Position numbers and translations under genes: made by a program. The notes beneath the pieces were generated by a model. That model saw only the letters and a list, made by a program, of their open reading frames with translations. It did not search any database and was not told the DNA's origin. From positions 205,961 to 269,960 of the forward strand of contig NZ_JASMRU010000005.1 of the NCBI RefSeq assembly GCF_030462585.1: 64,000 bases of DNA. Direction: 5' to 3'. Position 1 is the stretch's first letter, and every line of letters begins with the position of its first letter. Of this stretch, positions 43,452-52,292 are shown one piece after another. Source of the DNA: Pseudomonas sp. CAN1. GTDB lineage: Bacteria > Pseudomonadota > Gammaproteobacteria > Pseudomonadales > Pseudomonadaceae.

Positions 43452-44345
43452 ATGAACGCTGCAACCCACCAAGACTTCCCCGTGTCCTCCGGCGTACGTC
43501 CGGCGGACCGTCTGGGTTTCACCCTGTTCATTGCGGCCATCCTGCACGTTGCCGTGCTGCTCGGCGTGGGCTTCACCATGCCGATGCCCAGCCAGCTGAG
43601 CAAGACGCTGGAAATCACCCTGGCCAGTTTCAAGAGCGACAAGGCCCCGGAAAAGGCCGACTACCTCGCGCAGATGAACCAGCAGGGCAGCGGCACCCTG
43701 GAACACAAGGCGATCCCCAAGACCACCGAACAGGCGCCCTTCCAGGACACCGAGGTGAAGAAGGTCGCCCCGCCCGCCACGCCGCGCCAGGCCAAGAGCC
43801 CGGAGGCGCCCAAGGCCGCCGTCGCCACCCGCAGCCCGCGCCCGGACAAGGTGCAGACCAAGCAGCAGACGCCCAAGGCCGAGACCGTCGCCAAGCCCGC
43901 GCCGCAGTTCGACTCCGCCCAGCTCTCGGCGGAAATCTCCAGCCTCGAAGCCGACCTCGCCCGCGACCAGCAGGCCTACGCCAAGCGCCCACGCATCCAC
44001 CGCCTGAGCGCCGCCTCGACCATGCGCGACAAGGGCGCCTGGTATAAAGAGGAATGGCGCAAGAAGATCGAGCGCATCGGCAACCTCAACTACCCGGACG
44101 AAGCTCGTCGCCAGCGCATCTACGGCAGCCTGCGGCTGCTGGTGTCGATCAATCGCGACGGTTCGCTGTATGAAGTGCAGGTCCTGGAATCCTCCGGCCA
44201 GCCCCTGCTCGACCAGGCCGCCCAGCGCATCGTGCGCCTGGCCGCGCCCTTCGCGCCGTTCTCCGGCGACCTCAACGACATCGACCGCCTGGAAATCATC
44301 CGCACCTGGCGCTTCGAGCGCGGCGACCGCCTCTCCAGCAAGTAA
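43452..44345 (+). CDS. tonB3: TonB3, TonB-type energy transducer linked to twitching
   Basis: Inner-membrane TonB protein of 297 residues. One N-terminal membrane helix (GFTLFIAAILHVAVLLGVGF, about 22-41) includes the His common to TonB proteins; then a Pro/Lys-rich spacer (about 95-150) and a C-terminal TonB domain (LNYPDEARRQRIYGSLRL through LRAPFAPF-like LAAPFAPFS). In PAO1, tonB3 (PA0406) is needed for normal twitching and pilus assembly, which fits its place beside gshB and the pil-chp cluster. The outer-membrane partner is unknown. Confidence 0.92.
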   Translation: MNAATHQDFPVSSGVRPADRLGFTLFIAAILHVAVLLGVGFTMPMPSQLSKTLEITLASFKSDKAPEKADYLAQMNQQGSGTLEHKAIPKTTEQAPFQDTEVKKVAPPATPRQAKSPEAPKAAVATRSPRPDKVQTKQQTPKAETVAKPAPQFDSAQLSAEISSLEADLARDQQAYAKRPRIHRLSAASTMRDKGAWYKEEWRKKIERIGNLNYPDEARRQRIYGSLRLLVSINRDGSLYEVQVLESSGQPLLDQAAQRIVRLAAPFAPFSGDLNDIDRLEIIRTWRFERGDRLSSK

Positions 44346-44420
44346 GCCGGCCGCACCTGTGGCGTCCGGTGACACTTTCAAGTCTTGTCCCTTTGCGCCC
44401 CAGGCCTGACACTAGCCGGC

Positions 44421-44990
44421 ATGAAAAGCACAGCCGCCAGCTACCTCAAGCACCATTTCCTGATCGCCATGCCGCACATGGCGGACTCCAATTTCGCCCA
44501 GACGGTGACCTACCTCGTGGAACACAACGAGCAGGGCGCCATGGGCCTGATCATCAACCGCCCCAGCGGCCTGAGCCTTGCCGACGTGCTCGAACAACTG
44601 CGCCCGGACGAACTGCCGCCGGTGCGCTGCCAGGGCATGACCATCTATAACGGCGGCCCGGTACAGACCGACCGCGGCTTCGTCCTGCACCCCGCCGGGC
44701 GCAGCTACCAGGCCACCCTGGAGCTGGGCGAGCTGTCGCTGTCCACCTCCCAGGACGTGCTGTTCGCCATCGCCGATGGCAGCGGCCCGGCGCAGCACCT
44801 GATCACCCTCGGCTACGCCGGCTGGGAAGCCGGCCAGCTGGAAGCGGAACTCGCCGACAACGCCTGGCTGACCTGCCCCGCCGACCCGGCGGTGCTCTTC
44901 GAGGTGCCGGCCGAGCAGCGCCTGTCGGCCGCTGCCGAGCGCCTAGGGGTCAACCTCAGCCTGCTCACCGCCCAGGCCGGACACGCCTGA
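44421..44990 (+). CDS. algH: AlgH, UPF0301/DUF179 protein
   Basis: Protein of 189 residues named for a reported effect on alginate gene transcription; its biochemical function remains unsettled. Family signature: YLKHHFLIAMPHMADSNFAQ (about 7-26), NEQGAMGLIINRPSG, NGGPVQTDRGFVLHP, and LGYAGWEAGQLEAEL. The start at 44421 was chosen because MKxxxxYLKHHFLIAMP is the family start; an earlier in-frame ATG adds 12 unrelated residues. The stop overlaps the ruvX start by one base. Confidence 0.95.
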   Translation: MKSTAASYLKHHFLIAMPHMADSNFAQTVTYLVEHNEQGAMGLIINRPSGLSLADVLEQLRPDELPPVRCQGMTIYNGGPVQTDRGFVLHPAGRSYQATLELGELSLSTSQDVLFAIADGSGPAQHLITLGYAGWEAGQLEAELADNAWLTCPADPAVLFEVPAEQRLSAAAERLGVNLSLLTAQAGHA

Positions 44991-45424
44991 TGTCGAGCAA
45001 ACCCCTGCGCCTGCTGCTTGGCTTCGACTACGGCACCAAACAGATCGGCGTCGCCGTCGGCCAGGCCATCACCGGCCAGGCCCGCGAACTCTGCGTGCTC
45101 AAGGCGCAGAACGGCGTGCCGGACTGGAACCGCGTCGAAGCCCTGATCAAGGAATGGCAGCCCGACGCCATCGTCGTCGGCCTGCCGCTGAACATGGACG
45201 GCACTCCCAGCGACATGAGCGAGCGCGCCGAGAAATTCGCCCGCCGCCTGCACGGCCGCTACAACCTGCCGGTGCACACCCACGACGAACGCCTGACCAC
45301 TTACGCCGCCAAGGGCGAGCGCCTGGCCCAGGGCCAGCGCGATGGTTACCGTGAACGCCCGGTGGACGCCCTGGCCGCCGCCCTGCTGCTGGAGGGCTGG
45401 CTGGCCGACAACGCCCCCGCCTGA
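44990..45424 (+). CDS. ruvX: RuvX (YqgF), putative Holliday junction resolvase / pre-16S rRNA nuclease
   Basis: RNase H-like nuclease of 144 residues, essential in many bacteria, and shown to trim the 5' end of 16S rRNA in E. coli. Catalytic acids are visible: Asp in LLLGFDYGTKQIGVAVG (about 11), Glu/Asp region DERLTTYAAKGER (about 101) and DALAAALLLEGWL (about 129). Start overlaps the algH stop (TGATG). algH-ruvX-pyrR-pyrB is the conserved order. Confidence 0.95.
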   Translation: MSSKPLRLLLGFDYGTKQIGVAVGQAITGQARELCVLKAQNGVPDWNRVEALIKEWQPDAIVVGLPLNMDGTPSDMSERAEKFARRLHGRYNLPVHTHDERLTTYAAKGERLAQGQRDGYRERPVDALAAALLLEGWLADNAPA

Positions 45425-45503
45425 TCCCTGGCCCTCTGCCTGCCGCGGCCGCAGCGTCCTTGACCTGAAGCAGCGCCAGCGCAGCGAAAGCCACTAAGCT
45501 TGC

Positions 45504-45531
45504 CGGACCATTCCTTCGCGGAAGCGGTCCG
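45504..45531 (+). promoter_or_regulatory. Hairpin in the pyrR leader region
   Basis: CGGACC (45504-45509) pairs with GGTCCG (45526-45531), and inside it TTCC pairs with GGAA around the loop TTCGC. It is 52 bp before the pyrR ATG and has no T-run after it. It might be a leader RNA structure or an operator of the pyrR-pyrB-pyrC' operon. Confidence 0.4.
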
Positions 45532-45582
45532 CCCCGATGGCCGCCCGCGCCGGGTGGCCTCGCCAACCGAACCGGAGACGTC

Positions 45583-46095
45583 ATGACCCTGCCCAGCCCC
45601 GCCGAACTCATCCCCCGCATGGCCACCGACCTGCGCAACTACCTGGCGCAGCGCGGGATCGACTCGCCGCGCTTCGTCGGCATCCACACCGGCGGCATCT
45701 GGGTCGCTCAGGAACTGCTCAAGGCACTGGGCAGCGAGGAGATCCTCGGCATCCTCGACGTGTCCTTCTACCGCGACGATTTCAGCCGCAGCGGCCTGCA
45801 CCCGCAGGTCCGTCCGTCGGAACTGCCGTTCGAGATCGACGGCCAGCACCTGGTCCTGGTGGACGACGTGCTGATGAGCGGCCGGACCATTCGTGCCGCG
45901 CTCAACGAGCTGTTCGACTACGGTCGCCCGGCCAGCGTGACCCTGGTCAGCCTGGTGGACCTGAACAAGCGCGAGCTGCCCATTCGCCCGGATATCGTCG
46001 GCGAAACCCTGTCCCTGGCACCCAACGAGCGGGTAAAATTGCGCGGTCCCGCACCACTCGTCCTCGAGCGCACGCTTCTCAGCACCGCGCTGTAA
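45583..46095 (+). CDS. pyrR: PyrR, bifunctional pyr regulator / uracil phosphoribosyltransferase
   Basis: Type I phosphoribosyltransferase fold of 170 residues. The PRPP loop is intact ([20 protein letters not shown], about 90-109), with [15 protein letters not shown] near 36. PyrR of Bacillus is an RNA-binding attenuator; in Pseudomonas a role in regulating the pyr operon has been reported, by a less clear mechanism. GGAG precedes the ATG. pyrB follows after 45 bp. Confidence 0.95.
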   Translation: MTLPSPAELIPRMATDLRNYLAQRGIDSPRFVGIHTGGIWVAQELLKALGSEEILGILDVSFYRDDFSRSGLHPQVRPSELPFEIDGQHLVLVDDVLMSGRTIRAALNELFDYGRPASVTLVSLVDLNKRELPIRPDIVGETLSLAPNERVKLRGPAPLVLERTLLSTAL

Positions 46096-46140
46096 CTTCG
46101 CGCGCCCGGACCTCCACCCCCAACTTTCAGGGCCTGCCAC

Positions 46141-47145
46141 ATGCCGACCGACGCCAAGCGCCCGCTGCAGCTCAACGATCTGGGCCAGCTGCGCCACTTC
46201 CTCTCGCTCGACGGGTTGTCCCGCGAACTGCTGACTGAAATCCTCGATACCGCCGACTCCTTCCTCGAAGTCGGCGCCCGCGCGGTGAAGAAGGTCCCGC
46301 TGCTGCGCGGCAAGACCGTGTGCAACGTGTTCTTCGAGAACTCCACTCGCACCCGCACCACCTTCGAGCTGGCCGCCCAGCGCCTGTCCGCCGACGTCAT
46401 CTCGCTGAACGTATCGACCTCCTCGACCAGCAAGGGCGAGACGCTCACCGACACCCTGCGCAACCTCGAAGCCATGGCTGCCGACATGTTCGTCGTGCGC
46501 CACAGCGACTCAGGCGCCGCGCACTTCATCGCCGAGCACGTCAGCCCCAACGTTGCCGTGATCAACGGCGGCGACGGCCGCCACGGCCACCCGACCCAGG
46601 GCATGCTCGACATGCTCACCATCCGCCGCCACAAGGGCAGCTTCGAGAACCTCTCGGTGGCTATCGTCGGCGACATCCTGCACTCGCGGGTGGCGCGCTC
46701 GGACATGCTGGCGCTGAAGACCCTGGGCTGCCCGAACATCCGCGTCATCGCCCCGCGCACCCTGCTGCCGGTAGGCCTGGAAGAGCAGTACGGGGTGAAG
46801 GTGTTCACCAACGCCGACGAAGGCCTGAAGGACGTCGACGTGGTGATCATGCTGCGCCTGCAGCGCGAGCGCATGGCCGGCGGCCTGCTGCCCAGCGAAG
46901 GCGAGTTCTTCAAGCTCTACGGCCTGACCCAGAAGCGCCTCAAGCTGGCCAAGCCCGACGCCATCGTCATGCACCCCGGCCCGATCAACCGCGGCGTGGA
47001 GATCGACTCCGCCGTGGCCGACGGCGAACAGTCGGTGATCCTCAACCAGGTCACCTACGGCATCGCCATCCGCATGGCCGTGCTGTCCATGGCCATGAGC
47101 GGCCAGAACGCCCAACGCCAGCTGGAACAGGAGGACGCGCAATGA
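46141..47145 (+). CDS. pyrB: PyrB, aspartate carbamoyltransferase catalytic subunit
   Basis: First committed step of pyrimidine synthesis. The 334 residues have the carbamoyl-phosphate motif [19 protein letters not shown] (about 64-82), the HPTQ-type stretch [15 protein letters not shown] (about 144) and [12 protein letters not shown] near the end. Pseudomonas ATCase is a class A dodecamer made of PyrB and the inactive dihydroorotase PyrC', encoded next with a 4-bp overlap. Confidence 0.97.
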   Translation: MPTDAKRPLQLNDLGQLRHFLSLDGLSRELLTEILDTADSFLEVGARAVKKVPLLRGKTVCNVFFENSTRTRTTFELAAQRLSADVISLNVSTSSTSKGETLTDTLRNLEAMAADMFVVRHSDSGAAHFIAEHVSPNVAVINGGDGRHGHPTQGMLDMLTIRRHKGSFENLSVAIVGDILHSRVARSDMLALKTLGCPNIRVIAPRTLLPVGLEEQYGVKVFTNADEGLKDVDVVIMLRLQRERMAGGLLPSEGEFFKLYGLTQKRLKLAKPDAIVMHPGPINRGVEIDSAVADGEQSVILNQVTYGIAIRMAVLSMAMSGQNAQRQLEQEDAQ

Positions 47146-48413
47146 CCGTCAGTATTCGTGGCGCCCACCTGATCGACCCGGCCAGCGGCCTGGACCAGGT
47201 CTGCGACCTGCACATCGAGGCCGGCCGCATCGTCGCCGTCGGTGAAGCCCCGCAAGGCTTCCACGCCGCCCAGGAAATCGACGCCGCCGGCCTGATCGCC
47301 GCGCCCGGCCTGGTGGACCTGAGCGTCGCCCTGCGCGAGCCGGGCTACAGCCGCAAGGGCAGCATCGAAAGCGAAACCCGCGCCGCCGCTGCCGGTGGCG
47401 TCACCAGCCTGTGCTTCCCGCCGCAGACCAAGCCGGTGCTGGACACCTCCGCCGTCGCCGAGCTGATCCTCGACCGCGCCCGCGAAGCCGGCAACGCCAA
47501 GGTGTTCCCCATCGGCGCGCTGACCAAGGGCCTGGCCGGCGAGCAGCTGTCCGAGCTGGTCGCCCTGCGCGACGCCGGCTGCGTGGCCTTCACCAACGGC
47601 CTGGCGCCGATGGCGAGCAACCGCGTACTGCTGCGCTCGCTGGAATACGCAGCGACCTTCGACCTGACCGTGGTGTTCACCTCCCAGGATGCCGAACTGG
47701 CCGCCGATGGCATCGCCCACGAAGGCCCGACTGCCAGCTTCCGCGGCCTCGCCGGCATTCCGGAAACCGCCGAAACCGTAGCCCTGGCGCGCAACCTGCT
47801 GCTGGTGGAACAGTCCGGCGTGCGGGCGCACTTCAGCCAGCTGACCAGCGCCCGTGGCGTCGAGATGATCGCCCAGGCCCAGGCCCGCGGCCTGCCGGTC
47901 ACTGCCGACGTGGCGCTGTACCAGCTGATTCTCACCGACGAGGCGCTGGCGGACTTCTCCAGCCTGTACCACGTGCAGCCGCCGCTGCGCTCACGCAAGG
48001 ACCGCGACGCCCTGCGCGAAGCGGTGAAGAGCGGCGTGATCCAGGCCATCGCCAGCCACCACCAGCCCCACGAGCAGGACGCCAAGAACGCCCCGTTCGC
48101 CGCGACCGACCCGGGCATCAGCAGCGTCGAACTGCTGCTGCCGCTGGCCATGACCCTGGTACAGGACGGCCTGCTCGACCTGCCGACCCTGCTCGCCCGC
48201 CTCTCCAGCGGCCCGGCCGCCGCCCTGCGCCTGCCGGCCGGCAAGCTGGCCGTAGGTGCGGCAGCCGACGTGGTGCTGTTCGAAGCCGACGGCCAGACCC
48301 TGGCGGGCGAAACCTGGCTCTCCCGCGGCCAGAACTGCCCATTCCTCGGTCACTGCCTGCCGGGCGTGGTGCGCTGCACCCTGGTGGACGGGCACATCGT
48401 CCACGCGGTGTAA
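47142..48413 (+). CDS. pyrC': PyrC', non-catalytic dihydroorotase-like subunit of ATCase
   Basis: Dihydroorotase fold of 423 residues that in Pseudomonas is required to assemble the PyrB dodecamer but has no catalytic activity. The evidence is direct: where active enzymes have D-x-H-x-H-L-REPG, this protein has [15 protein letters not shown] (about 57-71), so both metal-binding histidines are missing. The general fold is kept ([48 protein letters not shown]). The ATG overlaps the pyrB stop (ATGA). A true, active pyrC must lie elsewhere. Confidence 0.95.
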   Translation: MTVSIRGAHLIDPASGLDQVCDLHIEAGRIVAVGEAPQGFHAAQEIDAAGLIAAPGLVDLSVALREPGYSRKGSIESETRAAAAGGVTSLCFPPQTKPVLDTSAVAELILDRAREAGNAKVFPIGALTKGLAGEQLSELVALRDAGCVAFTNGLAPMASNRVLLRSLEYAATFDLTVVFTSQDAELAADGIAHEGPTASFRGLAGIPETAETVALARNLLLVEQSGVRAHFSQLTSARGVEMIAQAQARGLPVTADVALYQLILTDEALADFSSLYHVQPPLRSRKDRDALREAVKSGVIQAIASHHQPHEQDAKNAPFAATDPGISSVELLLPLAMTLVQDGLLDLPTLLARLSSGPAAALRLPAGKLAVGAAADVVLFEADGQTLAGETWLSRGQNCPFLGHCLPGVVRCTLVDGHIVHAV

Positions 48414-48431
48414 CGCTGCGCTGCCCCATGA

Positions 48432-48457
48432 AAAAGCCCGCCGATTGGCGGGCTTTT
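48432..48457 (+). terminator. Terminator of pyrR-pyrB-pyrC'
   Basis: Perfect 11-bp stem AAAAGCCCGCC (48432-48442) / GGCGGGCTTTT (48447-48457), loop GATT. It is 18 bp after the pyrC' stop and overlaps an upstream in-frame ATG of the next small gene, which argues that this ATG (48428) is not used. Confidence 0.9.
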
Positions 48458-48475
48458 CACGAACGGAAGCACTTC

Positions 48476-48847
48476 ATGGTAACCATCCCCCAGCACGGCC
48501 CGCGCAACGAACTGAACGACATGCGGACGTTCGCGGAAGACCTGTCGCACCTTCCCGCCATCGAAACCTGGCGCATCCGCATTGACTGGTGCTCCGGCGA
48601 TCGAGCCCTGGAGATCGAGCATCTTTCCAAGGACGGGCTGGAGCTGAGTAATGCCGAATTCTGGGCGCTGTACCAAGGCATCTACCAGACGATAGATGGC
48701 GAGTTCACCGCCCTCATCGCGGGACAGCCAATCTGCACCCTGACGGCAGTGGACTCTTCCTACTGGGAAATTCAGGGGCCGGAGTCATTCGAGCTGCACA
48801 TGCAGCAGCGATACGGCCTCTACCACTCCCACAATCTTGAAGGGTAG
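48476..48847 (+). CDS. Orphan hypothetical protein of lower GC
   Basis: A 123-residue protein I do not recognise. It has no signal peptide or membrane segment; it is acidic and Trp/Tyr-containing (IETWRIRIDWCSGD, EFWALYQGIYQTIDGEF, SSYWEIQGPESFELHMQQRY), which suggests a small compact fold of the kind seen in many immunity or accessory proteins, but no family is claimed. The start at 48476 follows GGAAG and lies after the pyr terminator; an ATG at 48428 would run through that terminator. By eye the gene is in the high fifties percent GC against high sixties for its neighbours. I recall no gene here in PAO1. Flanked downstream by a repeat. Confidence 0.7.
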   Translation: MVTIPQHGPRNELNDMRTFAEDLSHLPAIETWRIRIDWCSGDRALEIEHLSKDGLELSNAEFWALYQGIYQTIDGEFTALIAGQPICTLTAVDSSYWEIQGPESFELHMQQRYGLYHSHNLEG

Positions 48848-48911
48848 AGCGTATAGCCGCGAACGGTTAGACGCTCCACGCCTTGGGCATTCCGCAGTGT
48901 CGGCACGACTT

Positions 48912-49027
48912 CGCGGACAAGGTCCGCTCCTACCGGGAGCTTCAAAGTAGGATGGGTGGAGCGGAGCGATACCCATGCTGGCGGTGCCGCGGTTGATGGG
49001 TATCGCTTCGCTCCACGCCATCCTACA
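48912..49027. repeat. Half-REP and long inverted repeat downstream of the orphan gene
   Basis: First a half-REP hairpin (TTCGCGGACAAGGTCCGCTC, from about 48911). Then GTAGGATGGGTGGAGCGGAG (from 48948) and its inverted partner TCGCTCCACGCCATCCTAC-like arm ending ATCCTAC at 49027, each about 30 bp, around a 19-bp centre. This is another common Pseudomonas intergenic palindrome family. Confidence 0.8.
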
Positions 49028-49040
49028 AATGCGCCACGGT

Positions 49041-50210
49041 TCAGATCATCGCCAGGGCCTTGGCGAGGTCGGCGCGCAGGTCTTCAACGTCCTCCACCCC
49101 CACTGACAGGCGAATCAGCGAATCGCCGATGCCGAGCGCCGCGCGGTTCTCCGGCGGGATGCTGGCGTGGGTCATGATCGCCGGGTGCTCGATCAGGCTT
49201 TCTACGCCGCCCAGGCTCTCCGCCAGAGCGAACAGCTGGACGTTCTCCAGGAAGCGCCGCGAGCCGGCGAGGTCGGTGTCCAGGTCCAGCGAGATCATCC
49301 CGCCGAAGCCCTTCATCTGCGTGCGCGCCAGTTCGTGCTGCGGGTGCGAGGCCAAGCCGGGGTAATACACGCGCTTCACCTGTGGCTGCTGCTCCAGCCA
49401 CTTGGCCAGCTCCAGGGCATTGGCGCAGTGGCGCTCCATACGCAGGGCCAGGGTCTTCACCCCGCGCAGGGTGAGGAAGGCGTCGAACGGGCCGGCGATG
49501 GCGCCCACCGAGTTCTGCAGGAAGCCCAGGCGCTCGGCGAGGTCGGGGTTGTCGCCGACGATGGCGATGCCGCCGATGACGTCAGAGTGGCCATTGAGGT
49601 ACTTGGTGGTGGAGTGCACGACGATATCGAAGCCCAGGTCCAGCGGGCGCTGCACGTAGGGGCTGGCGAAGGTGTTGTCGGCCACGCAGAGGATGCCGCG
49701 CTCGCGGCAGGTACGGGCGATGGCGGCGAGATCGGTCAGGCGCAGGAGCGGGTTGCTCGGGGTTTCCACCCAGACCATGCGCGTCTTTTCGGTCAGCGCC
49801 GCTTCCAGGGCACCGGGCTGGGCCAAATCGGCGAAATGGAAGTCGTGCCCGGCGCTACGCCGGCGCACCCGCTCGAACAGGCGGAAGGTGCCGCCGTAGA
49901 GGTCGTTGCCGGAGACGATGTGCGAGCCGGCATCGAGCAACTCCAGCACTGCCGAGATAGCCGCCAGCCCGGAAGCGAAGGCGAACGCCTTGCTGCCGCC
50001 CTCCAGGTCCGCCACGCAGCGCTCCAGCGCCCAGCGCGTGGGGTTGTGCGAGCGACCGTAGTCCAGCCCCTTGTGCACGCCGGGACTTTCCTGGCGGTAG
50101 GTGGAGTTGGCGTAGATCGGCGGCATGATCGCCCCGGTGGACGGGTCCGGCTCCTGCCCGGCGTGGATCACGCGGGTGGCGAAACCGAGGCGGTCGTCGT
50201 GCTGACTCAT
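49041..50210 (-). CDS. Cystathionine gamma-lyase / gamma-synthase family PLP enzyme
   Basis: Cys/Met-metabolism PLP enzyme of 389 residues. Motifs: YGRSHNPTRWALERCVADLEGG (around 51-72), AFASGLAAISAVLEL, the Asp in LCVADNTFASPYVQ (about 184) and the PLP lysine in VVHSTTKYLNGHSDVIGG (about 206). Its partner upstream is cystathionine beta-synthase with a 4-bp overlap, so cystathionine gamma-lyase in reverse transsulfuration (Met to Cys) is the best call; sequence alone does not exclude gamma-synthase activity. Homologue of PA0400. Confidence 0.92.
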   Translation of the reverse strand: MSQHDDRLGFATRVIHAGQEPDPSTGAIMPPIYANSTYRQESPGVHKGLDYGRSHNPTRWALERCVADLEGGSKAFAFASGLAAISAVLELLDAGSHIVSGNDLYGGTFRLFERVRRRSAGHDFHFADLAQPGALEAALTEKTRMVWVETPSNPLLRLTDLAAIARTCRERGILCVADNTFASPYVQRPLDLGFDIVVHSTTKYLNGHSDVIGGIAIVGDNPDLAERLGFLQNSVGAIAGPFDAFLTLRGVKTLALRMERHCANALELAKWLEQQPQVKRVYYPGLASHPQHELARTQMKGFGGMISLDLDTDLAGSRRFLENVQLFALAESLGGVESLIEHPAIMTHASIPPENRAALGIGDSLIRLSVGVEDVEDLRADLAKALAMI

Positions 50211-51580
50211 GGGAGGATCCTCCGCAGGTGGTTGAGCAGGTCGAATCTGGTGATCAGGCCATGGAAGCCCGAGGCGTCGGCGATGATCGCCACCAGGCCG
50301 CGGCCGAGTACGGCTTCCAGCTCGGCGAGGCTGGCGCCGGGGGCGAGGGTTTCCGGGGCGTCGCTCATGGCGCTGGAGACTTCGCAGCGGTAGTGCGCCG
50401 GGTCGTCATGCACGCCCATGAGGATGTCGGACTCGTCGATCACGCCCACCAGGCGCTTGCCGTCGAGCACGGGGAGCTGGGAGATGTCCGCCAGGCGCAT
50501 GCGCTGGAAGGCAGTGAGCAGGGTGTCGCCGGGGCCGACGCTGACCACCCGGCCCTCCTCGAAGCGCCGCGCGATGATGTCGCGCAGGTCACCGTAGCGC
50601 TTGCGTTGCAGCAGGCCCTGGTCGGTCATCCACTGGTCGTTGTAGATCTTCGACAGGTAGCGCGTGCCGGTGTCGCAGACCAGGCTGACCACGCGCTTGG
50701 GTTCCTTCTGCTCGCGGCAGAAGCGCAGCGCGGCGGCCAGCAGCGTGCCGGTGGAGGAGCCGGCGGCGATGCCTTCGTTGCGCAGCAGCTCGCGGGCGGT
50801 GGCGAAGCTCTCTTCGTCGCTGATCGAGTAGGCGTGGCGCACGCTGGAGAGGTCGGCAATCGAAGGTACGAAGTCCTCGCCAATCCCCTCTACTGCCCAG
50901 GAGCCGGGCGTGCCGATGGCGCCGGAGCGGGAGTACTCGGCCATGATCGAGCCGACCGGGTCGGCCAGGACCATTTCCAGCTCGGGCTGGACCTTCTGGA
51001 AGAAGCGCGTGAGGCCGGTGAGCGTGCCGGCGGAGCCGACACCGACCACCACAGCGTCGAGATCATGGCCGGTCTGCGCCCAGATTTCCGGGGCGGTGCC
51101 GGTCTCGTGGGCCAGCGGGTTGGCGGGGTTGTTGAACTGGTCGGCGAAGAAGGCGTCGGGCAGGTCTTTCGCCAATCGCGCGGCGACGTCCTGGTAGTAC
51201 TCGGGATGGCCCTTGCCGACGTCGGAGCGGGTGATGTGCACTTCGGCGCCCATGGCGCGCAGGTGCAGGACCTTCTCGGTGGACATCTTGTCCGGCACCA
51301 CCAGCACCACCCGGTAGCCCTTGGCGCGCCCCACCAGCGCCAGGCCCAGGCCGGTGTTGCCGGCAGTGGCTTCGACAATCACGCCGCCGGGTTTGAGCCG
51401 GCCGTCGCGCTCGGCGGCTTCGATCATGGCGACGCCGATACGGTCCTTGATGGAGCCGCCGGGGTTCTGCGATTCGAGCTTGAGGAACAGGGTGCAGGGT
51501 CCGGTATCGAAGCGTGTCACGCGGACCATGGGGGTATTGCCGATCAGGTCGAGTACGGCAGGGCGGGATTCGTTGCTCAT
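50207..51580 (-). CDS. Cystathionine beta-synthase
   Basis: Joins homocysteine and serine to cystathionine. The 457 residues comprise a PLP fold-type II catalytic domain (lysine in LESQNPGGSIKDRIGVAM, about 42; TAGNTGLGLALVG, about 72; VGVGSAGTLTGL, about 178) and a C-terminal pair of CBS domains (about 335-457; FQRMRLADISQLPVLDGKRL and VAIIADASGFHGLITRFDLL). The start MSNESRPAVLDLIGNTPM at 51580 has AAGGAG 8 bp upstream. In operon with the gamma-lyase gene downstream. Homologue of PA0399. Confidence 0.94.
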   Translation of the reverse strand: MSNESRPAVLDLIGNTPMVRVTRFDTGPCTLFLKLESQNPGGSIKDRIGVAMIEAAERDGRLKPGGVIVEATAGNTGLGLALVGRAKGYRVVLVVPDKMSTEKVLHLRAMGAEVHITRSDVGKGHPEYYQDVAARLAKDLPDAFFADQFNNPANPLAHETGTAPEIWAQTGHDLDAVVVGVGSAGTLTGLTRFFQKVQPELEMVLADPVGSIMAEYSRSGAIGTPGSWAVEGIGEDFVPSIADLSSVRHAYSISDEESFATARELLRNEGIAAGSSTGTLLAAALRFCREQKEPKRVVSLVCDTGTRYLSKIYNDQWMTDQGLLQRKRYGDLRDIIARRFEEGRVVSVGPGDTLLTAFQRMRLADISQLPVLDGKRLVGVIDESDILMGVHDDPAHYRCEVSSAMSDAPETLAPGASLAELEAVLGRGLVAIIADASGFHGLITRFDLLNHLRRILP

Positions 51581-51726
51581 GGCAGCCACTCCTTCTGCGG
51601 CGCCACGGGGATCGCCCGGCGGCGCCTGCTACTGTCCTCCTGACCTTAGGCGGGCGGCACAGCTCGCGCCAGGCGGCGCGACGAAAGACGGCGGGGCAGA
51701 CGGTGCGCGAAAGGTACGGCATTAGC

Positions 51727-51800
51727 TGTAGGAGCGAGCTTGCTCGCGAACATACCGAGCGTCGAGGCTGGGCCTGTTCGCGAGCAAGCTCGCTCCTACA
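51727..51800. repeat. Paired REP palindromes (BIME-like)
   Basis: TGTAGGAGCGAGCTTGCTCG from 51727 and its exact inverted copy (to 51800), 24 bp apart. This fills the gap between the start of the beta-synthase gene and the end of the TM2 gene, so it sits upstream of one gene and downstream of the other. Confidence 0.92.
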
Positions 51801-51809
51801 AGAGAAGGA

Positions 51810-52214
51810 TCAGATGCGCTGCGGCCCGTTGCGCTCGGAAATCTGGCTGTTCAGCGTCCAGAAGTCATAGAGCACGCCGATGAAGAACAGGCCACCGGTG
51901 CACAGGTAGATCAGCCCGGTTATCCACTTGCCCATGTACATCCGGTGCACGCCGAACACGCCGAGGAAGGTCAGCAGGATCCAGGCGACGTTGTAGTCCA
52001 CGCCACCGGCGCGAAAGCGCTGGTCCGCCGCGTCGTCCATGGAGGGGATGAGGAACAGGTCGATGATCCAGCCGATGAAGAACAGGCCGAGGGTGAAGAA
52101 CCAGATGGTGCCGGTGATCGGCTTGCCGTAATAGAAGCGGTGCGAGCCGGTAAAGCCGAAGATCCACAGCAGGTAGCCAATGACCTTGCTGTGGGTATCA
52201 GGGTTGGCGGACAT
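51810..52214 (-). CDS. TM2-domain membrane protein
   Basis: A 134-residue protein with a duplicated TM2 pattern: two pairs of membrane helices, each with the G-x-HRFYxG type turn (FGFTGSHRFYYGKPITGTIW near 19-38; FLGVFGVHRMYMGKWITGLI near 83-102) and each ending in a GLFFIG-type helix with Asp after it (FFIGWIIDLFLIP; FFIGVLYDFWTLN). Function is unknown; TM2 proteins occur widely. It is on the same strand as pilU and pilT but separated from pilU (upstream in the plus coordinate) by a terminator, so it is probably independent. Confidence 0.88.
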   Translation of the reverse strand: MSANPDTHSKVIGYLLWIFGFTGSHRFYYGKPITGTIWFFTLGLFFIGWIIDLFLIPSMDDAADQRFRAGGVDYNVAWILLTFLGVFGVHRMYMGKWITGLIYLCTGGLFFIGVLYDFWTLNSQISERNGPQRI

Positions 52215-52252
52215 GCCTTTCTCCCGTTGCGATTCAAGGTACCCAGCATAAA

Positions 52253-52280
52253 CGAAAAGCCCGCACGGGGCGGGCTTCTC
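52253..52280 (-). terminator. Terminator of pilU
   Basis: AGCCCGC (52258-52264), loop ACGGG, GCGGGCT (52270-52276). On the minus strand it is followed by TTTTCGTTTA. It lies 12 bp beyond the pilU stop. Confidence 0.85.
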
Positions 52281-52292
52281 GGGCTGGCGGAA

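Noticed and set aside
48428-48476. Upstream ATG (48428) for the orphan gene
   Set aside because: The extra 16 codons are the pyr terminator hairpin; the ATG at 48476 has its own GGAAG.
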